Source of the DNA: Brucella gallinifaecis
Lineage (GTDB): Bacteria > Pseudomonadota > Alphaproteobacteria > Rhizobiales > Rhizobiaceae
Reading direction: 5' to 3'
Assembly (NCBI RefSeq): GCF_006476605.1
Contig: NZ_ML636800.1
Location: forward strand, 248,001-312,000
Length of the DNA: 64,000 nucleotides
Below the pieces are notes generated by a model. The model made no database searches. It had not been told where the DNA came from and saw only the letters and a list, made by a program, of their open reading frames with translations. A program made the position numbers and the translations under genes. Position 1 is the stretch's first letter. The number at the start of each line of letters is the position of its first letter. This document shows positions 9,414 through 18,443 of this stretch, piece by piece.

Positions 9414-9994
9414 TCTCGCTTAGGCTCCTTTTTGGCCGCTGTTCTGCCGCGTCCCAGAGCGACAATCCTGTCGGTCGTTTCCAGAAAACGCGTAACCTTG
9501 GCACCAAGCGCCAGAAGGCTTGTTAATCGGTCTGTATCGAGCTTTTTAACGTCATCATACCAGTTGGTGAGCCGTTCAATGAGCGCATACATGTCCTTCA
9601 TGCGCTCCTGCGCGAATTTGTCACCATCATCCTGTGGCTGCTCCATCAGCACTTCACGCAGTACTGAAAGGGTCGGGTCAATTTCCCGCTTTTTGCGCTC
9701 CTCGGCGAGCGTGCGCAGAATCACCCAAACATCACCGGGCGTGGTAAAAAAGTCGCGGCGGTCCCCGGGTATGTGCTTGAGCAAGACAAGGTTCCAGCCT
9801 TGCAGCTCGCGGATACCCATTGACACATTGGAGCGCGATACACCGAGCGCTTCAACAATATCGTCTGCGCATAGAGGTTCAGACGACAGATAAAGCAGCG
9901 CATAAATCTGACCAACCGTACGGTTGATACCCCAGCGGCTGCCCATCTCTCCAAAGTGGAGTACAAACGACTGAACAATTGGCGATAATTCCAA
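9410..9994 (-). CDS. GbsR/MarR-family transcriptional regulator, first gene of the cyd operon
   Basis: The 194-residue product is a winged-helix DNA-binding protein of the GbsR branch of MarR. The N-terminal wHTH (about residues 15-90) contains RTVGQIYALLYL and DIVEALGVSRSNVSMGIRELQGW, the recognition helix. The C-terminal half is helical, probably for dimerisation. The start appears to be TTG at 9994, with GGGAGAG 7 nt before it. It is the first gene of the regulator-cydDCABX operon and overlaps cydD by 4 nt. A 16-bp perfect palindrome lies just upstream, so negative autoregulation of the whole bd operon is likely. The signal it senses cannot be read from the sequence. Confidence 0.85.
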   Translation of the reverse strand: MELSPIVQSFVLHFGEMGSRWGINRTVGQIYALLYLSSEPLCADDIVEALGVSRSNVSMGIRELQGWNLVLLKHIPGDRRDFFTTPGDVWVILRTLAEERKKREIDPTLSVLREVLMEQPQDDGDKFAQERMKDMYALIERLTNWYDDVKKLDTDRLTSLLALGAKVTRFLETTDRIVALGRGRTAAKKEPKRE

Positions 9995-10011
9995 ATCTTC
10001 TCTCCCGTAAA

Positions 10012-10040
10012 TTCTGAAATTTCAGAAATTACTGAAATCC
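10012..10040 (-). promoter_or_regulatory. Candidate operator for the cyd operon regulator
   Basis: TTCTGAAATTTCAGAA at 10012-10027 is a perfect 16-bp palindrome, 18 bp upstream of the regulator start. A further half-site-like TTACTGAAATCC follows at 10029-10040. MarR-type dimers bind such palindromes, and its place before an operon headed by its own regulator makes autoregulation the simplest reading. No binding data are available. Confidence 0.55.
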
Positions 10041-10156
10041 AGATAATTTAAATTGGCCGATCCTTCAATCCTCATGTCTGGATGCAAGGCGCATATGGAC
10101 AATTGGCCGCAGCCCTCAGCACTCCTCCAAATGCCTCAGGCCAATGCTTCCAACCA

Positions 10157-10510
10157 TCAATTCTGGTCGGAAGTAGAAGGAAGCTCTTTGCTATCCTGCG
10201 TTTGATCACGATGAATCACTGCACGACTTAACAACATGAGCGTTACCGGGGTTGTGACGACCACAAACACGGTAATTAATACTTCATGCAAAATTGGTCT
10301 GGATTGCAAGATGGAGAAAAACATGATGGATGCGATCAAGATTCCACCTGCACCGAACGAAGAACCGATAGTTGGTGCGTGAATGCGTTCATAAAAGCTT
10401 TTGAAACGCACAAGACCAATACATCCAACTAGCGTCAAAAATGCGCCGGCGATGAGAAAAAAAGCAATGACAATTGCCGCCCAGACGGGCAGATCGGCAG
10501 CTCCGATCAT
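10157..10510 (-). CDS. phaG: Cation/proton antiporter subunit G (PhaG/MnhG)
   Basis: This is the last gene of a seven-subunit monovalent cation/proton antiporter (Mrp/Mnh/Pha, CPA3 family), an inner-membrane complex that exchanges Na+ or K+ for protons. The 117-residue product has three hydrophobic helices and the family stretch IGLVRFKSFYERIHAPTIGSSFG. The tail after residue 95 is hydrophilic (IHRDQTQDSKELPSTSDQN). It overlaps phaF by 4 nt. Whether the complex prefers Na+ or K+ cannot be decided from sequence alone. Confidence 0.92.
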   Translation of the reverse strand: MIGAADLPVWAAIVIAFFLIAGAFLTLVGCIGLVRFKSFYERIHAPTIGSSFGAGGILIASIMFFSILQSRPILHEVLITVFVVVTTPVTLMLLSRAVIHRDQTQDSKELPSTSDQN

Positions 10511-10788
10511 TCGATCACCTCCCCGCGCATCAGAAATTTAGCGAGCGCAACCGTAGCAACAAAGCCGAGTATTGAAATGATCAGTGCAGCTTCAAAATAG
10601 ATTTCGCTACCGGTGCGCATGCCAAATGTCAGCAGCAACAAAAGCGCATTAAGATAAAGAGCATCCGTTGCCAGCACACGATCTTGCGCCCGTGGGCCAA
10701 TCAGCAGGCGATAAACCACGCAGCCCATTGCAGCGACAAGCATCAACTGTGCTGCCAGAAGCGACCAGAAAAGAATAACTGCACTCAT
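10507..10788 (-). CDS. phaF: Cation/proton antiporter subunit F (PhaF/MnhF)
   Basis: The 93-residue product has three transmembrane helices and the MnhF signature (YRLLIGPRAQDRVLATDALYL). It is a small core subunit of the Pha/Mrp complex. It overlaps phaE upstream and phaG downstream by 4 nt each, fitting strict cotranslation. Confidence 0.92.
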   Translation of the reverse strand: MSAVILFWSLLAAQLMLVAAMGCVVYRLLIGPRAQDRVLATDALYLNALLLLLTFGMRTGSEIYFEAALIISILGFVATVALAKFLMRGEVIE

Positions 10789-11300
10789 GCTGATTGCTCC
10801 TCTTTTAAGATGTCCCTCGCACCGAATATGCGAATAAGCGGCTGTTCATAGCGTTGTTTGATTGTCGTCCGCCACGCCTTGGCATCTTCGAGATCCAGAA
10901 CATGAATTGTCAGTGCCTTTCGGGCAACATTATAATCCACCCATGCAGTTCCCGGCGTTGTTGTTATGATACAGGCAAGAATTGCCAATGCCGTACGGTT
11001 CTCAAGTTCCAGCGGAATGACTACAAAACCGGGATGACGCTGTTTTCGAGGTGACAATATAAGCTTCACAACAGCCACATTTGATGTGAGAATGTCGATA
11101 CTCACCGCACCAAACAGCCATATCATTGTCGGAATTGAACGCAGATGATTTTTTTGCGGTTCCAGCGCCGTCATTGCATAGCAAGCGAGCAGCGAAATCG
11201 GAATCGACAAAAGCAGCTGTGCCCGTGTGAAGCCATTGAGCAAAAGCCAGAATATAATCAAAGCGACGAAGAGCAGTGGGAAAGGCAGAATTTTTCTCAT
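10785..11300 (-). CDS. phaE: Cation/proton antiporter subunit E (PhaE/MnhE)
   Basis: The 171-residue protein has N-terminal helices (FPLLFVALIIFWLLLNGF) and a conserved soluble part with TALAILACIITTTPGTAWVDY and LTIHVLDLEDAKAW, both typical of MnhE. It belongs to the antiporter complex and is encoded between phaD and phaF with 4-nt overlaps on both sides. Confidence 0.92.
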   Translation of the reverse strand: MRKILPFPLLFVALIIFWLLLNGFTRAQLLLSIPISLLACYAMTALEPQKNHLRSIPTMIWLFGAVSIDILTSNVAVVKLILSPRKQRHPGFVVIPLELENRTALAILACIITTTPGTAWVDYNVARKALTIHVLDLEDAKAWRTTIKQRYEQPLIRIFGARDILKEEQSA

Positions 11301-12931
11301 TTTACCTCCACTGTTTCTGCGCCAACACGCGGCGCTTTCAACACACTATTGATATAATCCTGCGGCGAATGCAGCGAACGAGCAGTTGCATCCATATAGC
11401 GCATGGCCGGGCCAGCACCGATTGTCAGGGCCAGACACACACCCAGAAGACCGGCAATCGGCACCACTTCCCGCACCAGAACACGAGGAACATTGCCTTC
11501 CAGCGAAGCCCAGAATGTACGAATACCGGTACGTGTCATGGCAATGAGGGCAGAGAGTCCGGACAACAATATAAGCGCAATTAACACCCAGCTTGCCGGA
11601 CTGACAGGCATTGCCAATGTTGGTGCCGGGCCATCACCATTAAACACCGCAGCAAGGATCAGAAATTTAGCGATAAAACCTGAAAACGGAGGGAGACCAA
11701 TAAGCAAAATTACAACAATTGCAAAACAGGTGCCAAGAATAGCAAGGGTTGCGGGCAAAACAACGCCAACTTCCTCTTCCTCTTCTTCCTCCTCATCATC
11801 ACCATAGGCTTCTATTGTAACAGCAAGAACGTTAGCCGCCGCATCCTGCCCGCGCTCAACCAGTTCTATCAGCAAGAAGAAGGCGGCAATCGTCAAGGTC
11901 GAACTGACCATATAAAACAGGGCAGCGCCGGTCATGGCCGTATTGCCGCTGCCAATGGCTGCAAGCAATGTGCCGGAAGAGACCAGAATGCTGTAGCTGG
12001 CAACGCGCCCCATGGCCTGTGATGCGACCACGCCAATCAGCCCGAAGGCCAGCGTCACCATCCCCCCGTAATAGAGCCAGTCATTACCGAACCCATAAGA
12101 TTCACCCGCTCCTATACCAAACATGAGTGGCGACAAGCGTAGCAGGACATAAATGCCAACCTTGCTCATAATCGCAAAAATAGCAGCAATTGGCGCTGCT
12201 GCGGCCGTATAGGTAGGCACAAGCCAGAAGTTTAGCGGCCACATGCCCGCTTTAACAAGAAAGGCAACGGCAAGAATAGCAGCACCCGCTTCAAGCAGCA
12301 TGCGATCTTCGGCAGCAACCTGAGAAATCTTTTGCGCAAGATCTGCCATGTTCAGAGTGCCTGTAACACCATAGATCAGACTGACACCAATCAGAAAAAG
12401 CGATGATGCAACAAGATTGACGGCAATGTAATGCATGCCCGCCTTGACCCGCGCCGGTCCTGAACCATGCAGTGCCAATCCATAGGATGCTGCCAGCATC
12501 ACTTCAAAGAAAACGAACAGGTTAAACAAATCGCCAGTCAGAAATGCGCCGTTCAGCCCCATCAGCAAAAGCTGAAAGATTGTATGGAAATTCGGACTGG
12601 CTTTATACCAGTGCGCCAGTGCAAAGCTCAATGCTGCCAGTGCAAGCACGCTTGTGAGCACAAGCATCAATGCCGCAAGACGGTCCAGAACCAGCACGAT
12701 ACCAAAAGGCGCAGGCCAGTTACCAATCAGATAGACATCAGCCGCAGGGGCTATATCACTGGCAACACCAAGCAATGTGAAAGCGATGACAATCAGGCCA
12801 ATAATGGAGATCGTGTTGATCGCCATCTTGAGCTTGCGTTTGCGCTCATCAAACAGCAGCAAAAACGCCGCCGTTACAAGCGGCAACAGAATTGGCGCAA
12901 CAATGAGATGTGACTTCCAATCCAAAATCAA
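11297..12931 (-). CDS. phaD: Cation/proton antiporter subunit D (PhaD/MnhD)
   Basis: PhaD is one of the two large proton-translocating subunits related to the NuoL/M/N subunits of complex I. The 544-residue protein has about 14 hydrophobic helices. The core includes FFEVMLAASYGLALHGSG, a conserved Lys-bearing helix (FLVKAGMWPLNFWLVPTY) and further helices downstream. An odd feature is a run of two Asp and eight Glu (GDDEEEEEEEEVGV) in a predicted cytoplasmic loop after about residue 375, encoded by a GAG/GAA purine tract at roughly 11770-11805. It overlaps phaC and phaE by 4 nt. Confidence 0.94.
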   Translation of the reverse strand: MILDWKSHLIVAPILLPLVTAAFLLLFDERKRKLKMAINTISIIGLIVIAFTLLGVASDIAPAADVYLIGNWPAPFGIVLVLDRLAALMLVLTSVLALAALSFALAHWYKASPNFHTIFQLLLMGLNGAFLTGDLFNLFVFFEVMLAASYGLALHGSGPARVKAGMHYIAVNLVASSLFLIGVSLIYGVTGTLNMADLAQKISQVAAEDRMLLEAGAAILAVAFLVKAGMWPLNFWLVPTYTAAAAPIAAIFAIMSKVGIYVLLRLSPLMFGIGAGESYGFGNDWLYYGGMVTLAFGLIGVVASQAMGRVASYSILVSSGTLLAAIGSGNTAMTGAALFYMVSSTLTIAAFFLLIELVERGQDAAANVLAVTIEAYGDDEEEEEEEEVGVVLPATLAILGTCFAIVVILLIGLPPFSGFIAKFLILAAVFNGDGPAPTLAMPVSPASWVLIALILLSGLSALIAMTRTGIRTFWASLEGNVPRVLVREVVPIAGLLGVCLALTIGAGPAMRYMDATARSLHSPQDYINSVLKAPRVGAETVEVK

Positions 12932-13266
12932 TTCTCCTTGCCGTCGACGTGGTCGGTGCGCGTCATACCGCGCGATGCAAGCAGAACAACCAGGAAAAGA
13001 GCCGTCATTGCAAATCCGATAACAATAGCAGTCAGAACCAGTGCCTGCGGCACAGGGTCGGTATATTGCGCCGCCTGAACATTGATACCTGAATCAAGCA
13101 CCGGTGGCGCATTGGTGCGCAGACGCCCCATCGAAAAGATGAACAGATTGACCGCATACGAAACAAGCGCAAGGCCAATCGCAACCTGAAACGTACGTGG
13201 ACGCAAGATCAGCCACACACCGGACGACATCAAAACACCGATTGCCACAGCGAGAACGAGTTCCAT
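12928..13266 (-). CDS. phaC: Cation/proton antiporter subunit C (PhaC/MnhC)
   Basis: The 112-residue protein has three helices and resembles NuoK, as expected of MnhC: GVWLILRPRTFQVAIGLALVS and DPVPQALVLTAIVIGFAMTA are the family motifs. It overlaps phaD by 4 nt and touches the phaAB stop by one base. Confidence 0.93.
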   Translation of the reverse strand: MELVLAVAIGVLMSSGVWLILRPRTFQVAIGLALVSYAVNLFIFSMGRLRTNAPPVLDSGINVQAAQYTDPVPQALVLTAIVIGFAMTALFLVVLLASRGMTRTDHVDGKEN

Positions 13267-16181
13267 CAGATGTCCTCCTTCGCAGCGGCAAGTTTTTCGA
13301 CACGGTGTTTACGGATCGACTGATGCGCCAATGCGATCAACATGAGAACCGTTGCACCAACAACGAGTGCGAAAACGCCAATATCAAACAGAAGTGCGCT
13401 TGCGACAGGCATTTTTCCGACATGCGGTATATCCGCATACTGAAAATAGGTTGTCAGGAAAGGATAGCCGAAAAGCCAGGCGCCGGCACCGGTCGCAGCC
13501 GCAATCAGCAAGCCAAAACCAATCCAGCGAACAGGCAGAATACGCAAGTGATCCTCTACCCAGCGCGTACCAGCCGCGAGATATTGCAAAATGAATGCAA
13601 TCGCCAGAGTTATACCTGCCGCAAAGCCGCCGCCCGGCAAATCATGACCGCGAAGGATCAAATGCACAGCAAGCACGATAATGACCGGGAACAGCCATTT
13701 CATGATGACAGATGGCACCGCCAGATAATCGGTCAGGGTCTCACCCTTTTCACGATCTTCCATCGCTTCATCGTAAGCATCCTGAATTTTCTGCTGCGCA
13801 GTTGAACCTGTGCTGTCAGGTGCCGGGCGGAAACGGCGTAACAATGCGTAAACAGTCAGGCCAACAATGCCGAGAACCGCAATTTCTCCGAATGTATCAA
13901 AGGCACGGAAATCAACAAGTGTGACGTTCACAACGTTTTTGCCGCCCCCTCCTGTGTAGGAATTCTGGAGGAAATAATCACCAATGCTTTCCGGAGATGG
14001 TCTCGTCATCATCGCGTAGGAAATGATGAAAACACCAACACCGCTGCCAATTGCCAGTATGAAATCGCGATAACGGCGGATTCTCGGGCCAAACTTTACA
14101 GGAACAGGATCGGGATCTTCAAAGCGTTTCGGCAGCCAGCGCAGACCAAGAAGCAGCAGAACTGTTGTTACAATTTCAACCAGCAACTGGGTCACGGCAA
14201 GATCAGGAGCAGAGAGCCAGACAAAGGTTATACAGGTAATAAGTCCGGCCCCTCCCAGCAATATCAAAGCTGCGAGACGGTGATATTTTGCCTGATACGC
14301 GGCTCCGATGGCGCAGGCGCCACCCAAAATCCACAGACCCGCAAAGATTGGATCAATTGGTTGCACACCGAGCATACCGGCCTGAATACCGTCCTCAAAA
14401 ATTGGCCATGCAGCAGCGATAAACGCCAGGACAACCACAATACGAAGCTGCGGCTGAAGGCGTCTTGTACTGAGGAAACTCTCAGCCTTACGTGCCCAGT
14501 TCCATGAAACGGTAACAAGCACACGTTCAAAAATACGCTGCCCCTGCAAATGGCGGAACAATGGCGGACCATCTTCACTGGTTGCAAGATAATTTTTAAG
14601 TGCCCAGAAAACAATGATACCGCCAATCATGGCAACAATACTCATCACCAGCGGCAGGTTGAACCCATGCCAGACGGAGAGACTATATTGTGGTGTTGCA
14701 TCGCCCAGAACAGAAGTTACCGCTGAATGCAAAAACGGACCAATGGCAATATTGGGTATGATACCGATCAACAGGCAGAGAAAAACCAGAAGTTCAATTG
14801 GTCGGCGCATCCAGTGTGGCGGTTCATGCGGTGTTTTTGGCAAATCATGGGGTGCAGGGCCAAAAAACGTCGAATAGATAAACCGCAACGAATAAGCGAC
14901 TGTGAAAACACCAGCCACGGTCGCAATATAAGGTGTGAGCGTATCAAGGCTGGATGCCATATGGGTTTCGACGGCTTCGGCAAAGAACATTTCCTTTGAA
15001 AGAAAACCGTTGAGCAGTGGCACACCGGCCATCGACGCGCTTGCCACCATGGCAAGGGTCGCGGTGTAGGGCATCGCTCGCGCAAGCCCGCTCAGTTTGC
15101 GCATATCGCGCGTGCCGGTTTCATGGTCGATAATACCGGCCGCCATAAACAGCGATGCTTTAAAGATAGCATGATTGACCATGTGAAAAATGGCAGCAAC
15201 AGCCGCAAGTGGACTGCCAAGACTTAAAAGCGCGGTAACAAGACCGAGATTGCTGATGGTGGAATAAGCAAGCAACCCCTTGAGATCCTGCTGGAACACG
15301 GCAAAAAAACTGCCGATCAGCAATGTTGTCAGACCTGCCAATCCGAGAAGCCAGAACCATTCTTCAGTTCCGGAGAAAACAGGCCATAAGCGCGCCAGCA
15401 AAAACACACCCGCCTTCACCATCGTTGCGGAGTGTAAATAGGCTGAAACCGGCGTAGGTGCTGCCATCGCGTTCGGCAACCAGAAATGAAACGGAAACTG
15501 TGCAGACTTAGTGAAAGCTGCCATCAGAATAAGAACAAGAGCCACCGTATAAAGCGGATGCGCACGAATAATGTTGCCTGATTCAAGAACTTTGTCGAGA
15601 TCGTAACTGCCAACGATATGGCCAAGCAGCAACACACCAGCCAACAAACAGAAGCCGCCAATGCCGGTTACAGTCAGCGCCATACGTGCGCCATCACGCG
15701 CACTGGCATTATGATACCAGTAGCCGATCAGCAGGAAAGAGAAGATACTGGTCAGTTCCCAGAAAACCGCAAGCAACACGATATTGCCCGACAGAACCAC
15801 ACCAAGCATTGCCCCCATAAATGCCAAAAGAAAGGAGAAAAAGCGCGGAACCGGATCTTCAGGCGACATATAGTAGCGTGCATAGATCACAACCAGCAAA
15901 CCAATGCCGGTAATCAGCATGGCAAAAAGCCACGCAAAACCATCCATGCGAAAAGTTACATTCAGACCATAATTCGGAAGCCAGTCGATCGATCCCCGAA
16001 TAACCCCGCCATCCGAAACGATCGGATAAAGGCTTGCAGTAATTACAAAGGCAACAAGCGCAATCGCAGCCGTGAACCAGGCAGAGCCGCTTCTGTCAAC
16101 TCCACGAAACAGACCTGTTACAGCGCTGCCAAGAAATGGAAGAAGGACCAGCAAAAAAAGCATCCTGCCGTCCATCGTCAT
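13266..16181 (-). CDS. phaAB: Cation/proton antiporter subunit A/B fusion (PhaAB/MnhAB)
   Basis: The 971-residue protein fuses subunit A (NuoL-like, with the C-terminal MnhA extension) to subunit B. The N-terminal two thirds hold the proton-pumping domain (TSIFSFLLIGYWYHNASARDG; FTKSAQFPFHFWLPNAM; HSATMVKAGVFLLARLWP). After about residue 800 comes the MnhB part (SVIMKWLFPVIIVLAVHLILRGHDLPGGG..). This fused form is the group-2 Mrp arrangement found in Rhizobiales pha operons. It is the first gene of a six-gene operon (AB-C-D-E-F-G). GGAGGC lies just before the start, and the second ATG two codons in is an alternative start. Confidence 0.95.
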   Translation of the reverse strand: MTMDGRMLFLLVLLPFLGSAVTGLFRGVDRSGSAWFTAAIALVAFVITASLYPIVSDGGVIRGSIDWLPNYGLNVTFRMDGFAWLFAMLITGIGLLVVIYARYYMSPEDPVPRFFSFLLAFMGAMLGVVLSGNIVLLAVFWELTSIFSFLLIGYWYHNASARDGARMALTVTGIGGFCLLAGVLLLGHIVGSYDLDKVLESGNIIRAHPLYTVALVLILMAAFTKSAQFPFHFWLPNAMAAPTPVSAYLHSATMVKAGVFLLARLWPVFSGTEEWFWLLGLAGLTTLLIGSFFAVFQQDLKGLLAYSTISNLGLVTALLSLGSPLAAVAAIFHMVNHAIFKASLFMAAGIIDHETGTRDMRKLSGLARAMPYTATLAMVASASMAGVPLLNGFLSKEMFFAEAVETHMASSLDTLTPYIATVAGVFTVAYSLRFIYSTFFGPAPHDLPKTPHEPPHWMRRPIELLVFLCLLIGIIPNIAIGPFLHSAVTSVLGDATPQYSLSVWHGFNLPLVMSIVAMIGGIIVFWALKNYLATSEDGPPLFRHLQGQRIFERVLVTVSWNWARKAESFLSTRRLQPQLRIVVVLAFIAAAWPIFEDGIQAGMLGVQPIDPIFAGLWILGGACAIGAAYQAKYHRLAALILLGGAGLITCITFVWLSAPDLAVTQLLVEIVTTVLLLLGLRWLPKRFEDPDPVPVKFGPRIRRYRDFILAIGSGVGVFIISYAMMTRPSPESIGDYFLQNSYTGGGGKNVVNVTLVDFRAFDTFGEIAVLGIVGLTVYALLRRFRPAPDSTGSTAQQKIQDAYDEAMEDREKGETLTDYLAVPSVIMKWLFPVIIVLAVHLILRGHDLPGGGFAAGITLAIAFILQYLAAGTRWVEDHLRILPVRWIGFGLLIAAATGAGAWLFGYPFLTTYFQYADIPHVGKMPVASALLFDIGVFALVVGATVLMLIALAHQSIRKHRVEKLAAAKEDI

Positions 16182-16413
16182 GCGCCCAAGGCCTCCTGTC
16201 CGTAATCAAGGTTGATCCGAAGCAGGCACCGCTCATGAAAAACAGTAACAGAAACGCTCCGGTAAGGTGTCGAGAGGAATCATATGTTCCGATGTCTTTA
16301 TTATGACCGGCTAGTCACTTTTATGGCAATAGCTTTCAATGGCTTATCGCGTTATTTTGAATCATTTTATTCTGGAAACAACCAGAAAAAACAGCATTCA
16401 CGATAAGAGCTTA

Positions 16414-16702
16414 GGGTCAGGCCCCATTAATTTGATGAAAATGGCATCTGAAATGACAAGATATGCCCAAGTATTCAAAGCGAGAGACGTGAGGACCGGG
16501 GTGGTTCCCCCGGTTGAGCGGCTCGACGCAGCAGATCGCTCAAATCGCATACTTGGCATTTCGATGTCCGAAGGATGTGGTCCATCCGCCCGCCTACTTC
16601 GTCGAAAAGTCTTGAAAATGAACCACATTTCCTTCGCCTTTTCTTATCAAATCCGAACGGATGGCCTCACACCATTCCCGTCAAATTAATGAGTCCTGAC
16701 CC
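16414..16702. mobile_element. 289-bp MITE-like element or decayed IS remnant
   Basis: This lies in the 16203-16788 gene gap. The ends are inverted repeats matching at 21 of 24 positions: GGGTCAGGCCCCATTAATTT on the left against GGGTCAGGACTCATTAATTT on the right (reverse complement). Both ends are flanked by TA (16412-16413 and 16703-16704), consistent with a 2-bp target duplication. Length is 289 bp, and no transposase domain is recognised in the short frames inside. Terminal sequences of this kind are known from IS5-like elements, but the family is my guess. The gap on either side (16203-16411 and 16705-16788) shows nothing further except presumed promoters. Confidence 0.7.
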
Positions 16703-16788
16703 TAGCAACCGTCCGCTTTCGTCAGACATATTGACGCGGAAATTTTGCAGACAAATGACAATGCTTCGATTTCTCGAATTAGTGATTC

Positions 16789-18126
16789 CTAACTTTCTAT
16801 CAGCTTTTTCGACAGCTCTGCTGCCTGAATGCGTATATCGGGTACAGCCGTCACTTCCCAAAACAAGCCCTTTGTGACAGGGCCAATCGCAAATATCGGT
16901 CCGGACAGCTCTCCGCGACTATTCACGAGTTGCAAGTCAGCCGTTACATCAAGACCGAGATCCAAAGCATCCGGCTTTCCTAAACCTTGCTCCATCAGGC
17001 TGATCAAGGCGGCATTGCGTGTCGTTGAAAAACGCGAGCTGCCTCCACGACAATCGATAATCGACTGAACATCCAGTTCAGCAATATTCACCGCATGGCG
17101 CTCACGATAACGTACCGCAATATGTTCGCCTTTGTTTTTCACCGACAACAGATGTGCAGCTCTGACAGTTAACTGGCCTGATTGCCGTGCAGCCTCTATC
17201 CGTCTGGCAATTGCAGGAGCCATGCGGTGACGATGAACATCCCACCAGGGTCGCAAATGACGCAGAAAACTCTGACGTTGACTTAAAGGCAATCGATTCC
17301 AGATATTTTTACTATGCGGACGAAGCCCATCAATGACACTGCGCCAATCATTACCCTCGGCTTCACATTGCGAAATCAGCATGCGCACCGTACGAATTAG
17401 TGCGGTCAAGCCATCAGCGACTGGTAAAGCACTTGCTTCAATCGACAATGCGGCAGACGGGGCATGTGCAGCCGGAAGCAATCCCCGCCGTGATATTGCA
17501 TGAATTTCTCCTTTATGCCCTCTATCGAGCAGTGAAACCACACTATCCACCATGGACAACCCAGTCCCAAAAATAGCAACTGAATGTTCCGGGGGAATAT
17601 TAAAATAGCCGTTACTCGACCAGTATTCTCTCACCAAGCGACCCGATGTGGCTATTGCGGTCTCATTGCCGGTCGCAATAATAATTGCATCGGCTGAAAA
17701 ATTTCTTCCATCACCAGTCTGAACGTTCGGCTGTTTATCAACAAAACTAATGTCCGTAACCTCAGCATTTTCTATAAGAACGCGCGGCTTGTCAGCTTCA
17801 TGATATGGCTTGAGAAGACTGTTGAGATAGTGGTGGTAGAGGCAGCGGGGCGCAAAAGAATGAGCCTCCCATATCTCATTTGGTGCAGCCTCGGAACTGG
17901 TTTGAAGCCATTTCAAAAAATGGTCAGGCTCATCCGCATATGCACTCATATTGCTGGCACGGACATTAAGAAGATGATTGGGATTTTGCGTAGAGTAAGC
18001 AATCCCCGCTCCAATAATGCCTGAACGTTCAAAAATTCGTATCTGTATTTGACAAGACTGTTTGAGCAATTGCGCAGCCATCAATATGCCGCTCGCGCCA
18101 CCACCAATGATAATAAATGATTTCAA
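16789..18126 (-). CDS. FAD/NAD(P)-binding oxidoreductase (YdhS-like)
   Basis: The 445-residue product starts with a dinucleotide-binding fold (MKSFIIIGGGASGILMAAQL, GxGxxG at residues 8-13) and continues with ERSGIIGAGIAYSTQNPNHLLNVRASNMSAY, characteristic of the FAD-NAD(P)-binding family that includes E. coli YdhS. A second Rossmann-like motif (AIIIATGNE) is near residue 155 and a third (IFGTGLSMVDSV) near residue 190. The C-terminal GPIFAIGPVTKGLFWEVTAVPDIR is shared by this family. The substrate is unknown. It stands alone, divergent from the nitroreductase gene. Confidence 0.8.
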   Translation of the reverse strand: MKSFIIIGGGASGILMAAQLLKQSCQIQIRIFERSGIIGAGIAYSTQNPNHLLNVRASNMSAYADEPDHFLKWLQTSSEAAPNEIWEAHSFAPRCLYHHYLNSLLKPYHEADKPRVLIENAEVTDISFVDKQPNVQTGDGRNFSADAIIIATGNETAIATSGRLVREYWSSNGYFNIPPEHSVAIFGTGLSMVDSVVSLLDRGHKGEIHAISRRGLLPAAHAPSAALSIEASALPVADGLTALIRTVRMLISQCEAEGNDWRSVIDGLRPHSKNIWNRLPLSQRQSFLRHLRPWWDVHRHRMAPAIARRIEAARQSGQLTVRAAHLLSVKNKGEHIAVRYRERHAVNIAELDVQSIIDCRGGSSRFSTTRNAALISLMEQGLGKPDALDLGLDVTADLQLVNSRGELSGPIFAIGPVTKGLFWEVTAVPDIRIQAAELSKKLIES

Positions 18127-18443
18127 ATCTTAAACCCCATTTGCCTTATGCAGGTAACGAAACATAATCTCGCACCGGCTTTTTCTGGCTCTCTTTATTT
18201 GCTATAAATTTTGTCAGATTTTATAATAAGATAAAAGTCGAAAGCGTTTTTTTCCTGACTAAGCGCTTCAATCAGCTTGAAAAAAGAAACCACTGAAATC
18301 AATAGACGTCACCTCTGTTGACAGTGTGTTTCAGAAACATGGGCTGGCTTCTCCTTTGAAAATCACAATATTTTGCAACAGAGTTTTCACCATGCTGCAT
18401 TAGGCTCGCAGCGTAGAATCGCCGTAACAACAGGAAATGCACG
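18127..18443. other. Divergent intergenic region, no gene seen
   Basis: This 317-bp gap separates the minus-strand oxidoreductase from the plus-strand nitroreductase and must hold both promoters. It is AT-rich with runs of T around 18248-18256. I could not single out a convincing -35/-10 pair or operator. Confidence 0.4.

Noticed and set aside
11760-11820. GAG/GAA tract considered as a frameshift or sequencing error in phaD
   Set aside because: The frame stays open on both sides and flanking membrane motifs are intact, so it is an in-frame insertion.
16339-16689. 116-residue plus-strand frame and a 76-residue minus-strand frame inside the MITE-like element
   Set aside because: They run through the terminal repeats, lack ribosome-binding sites and show no transposase motif.
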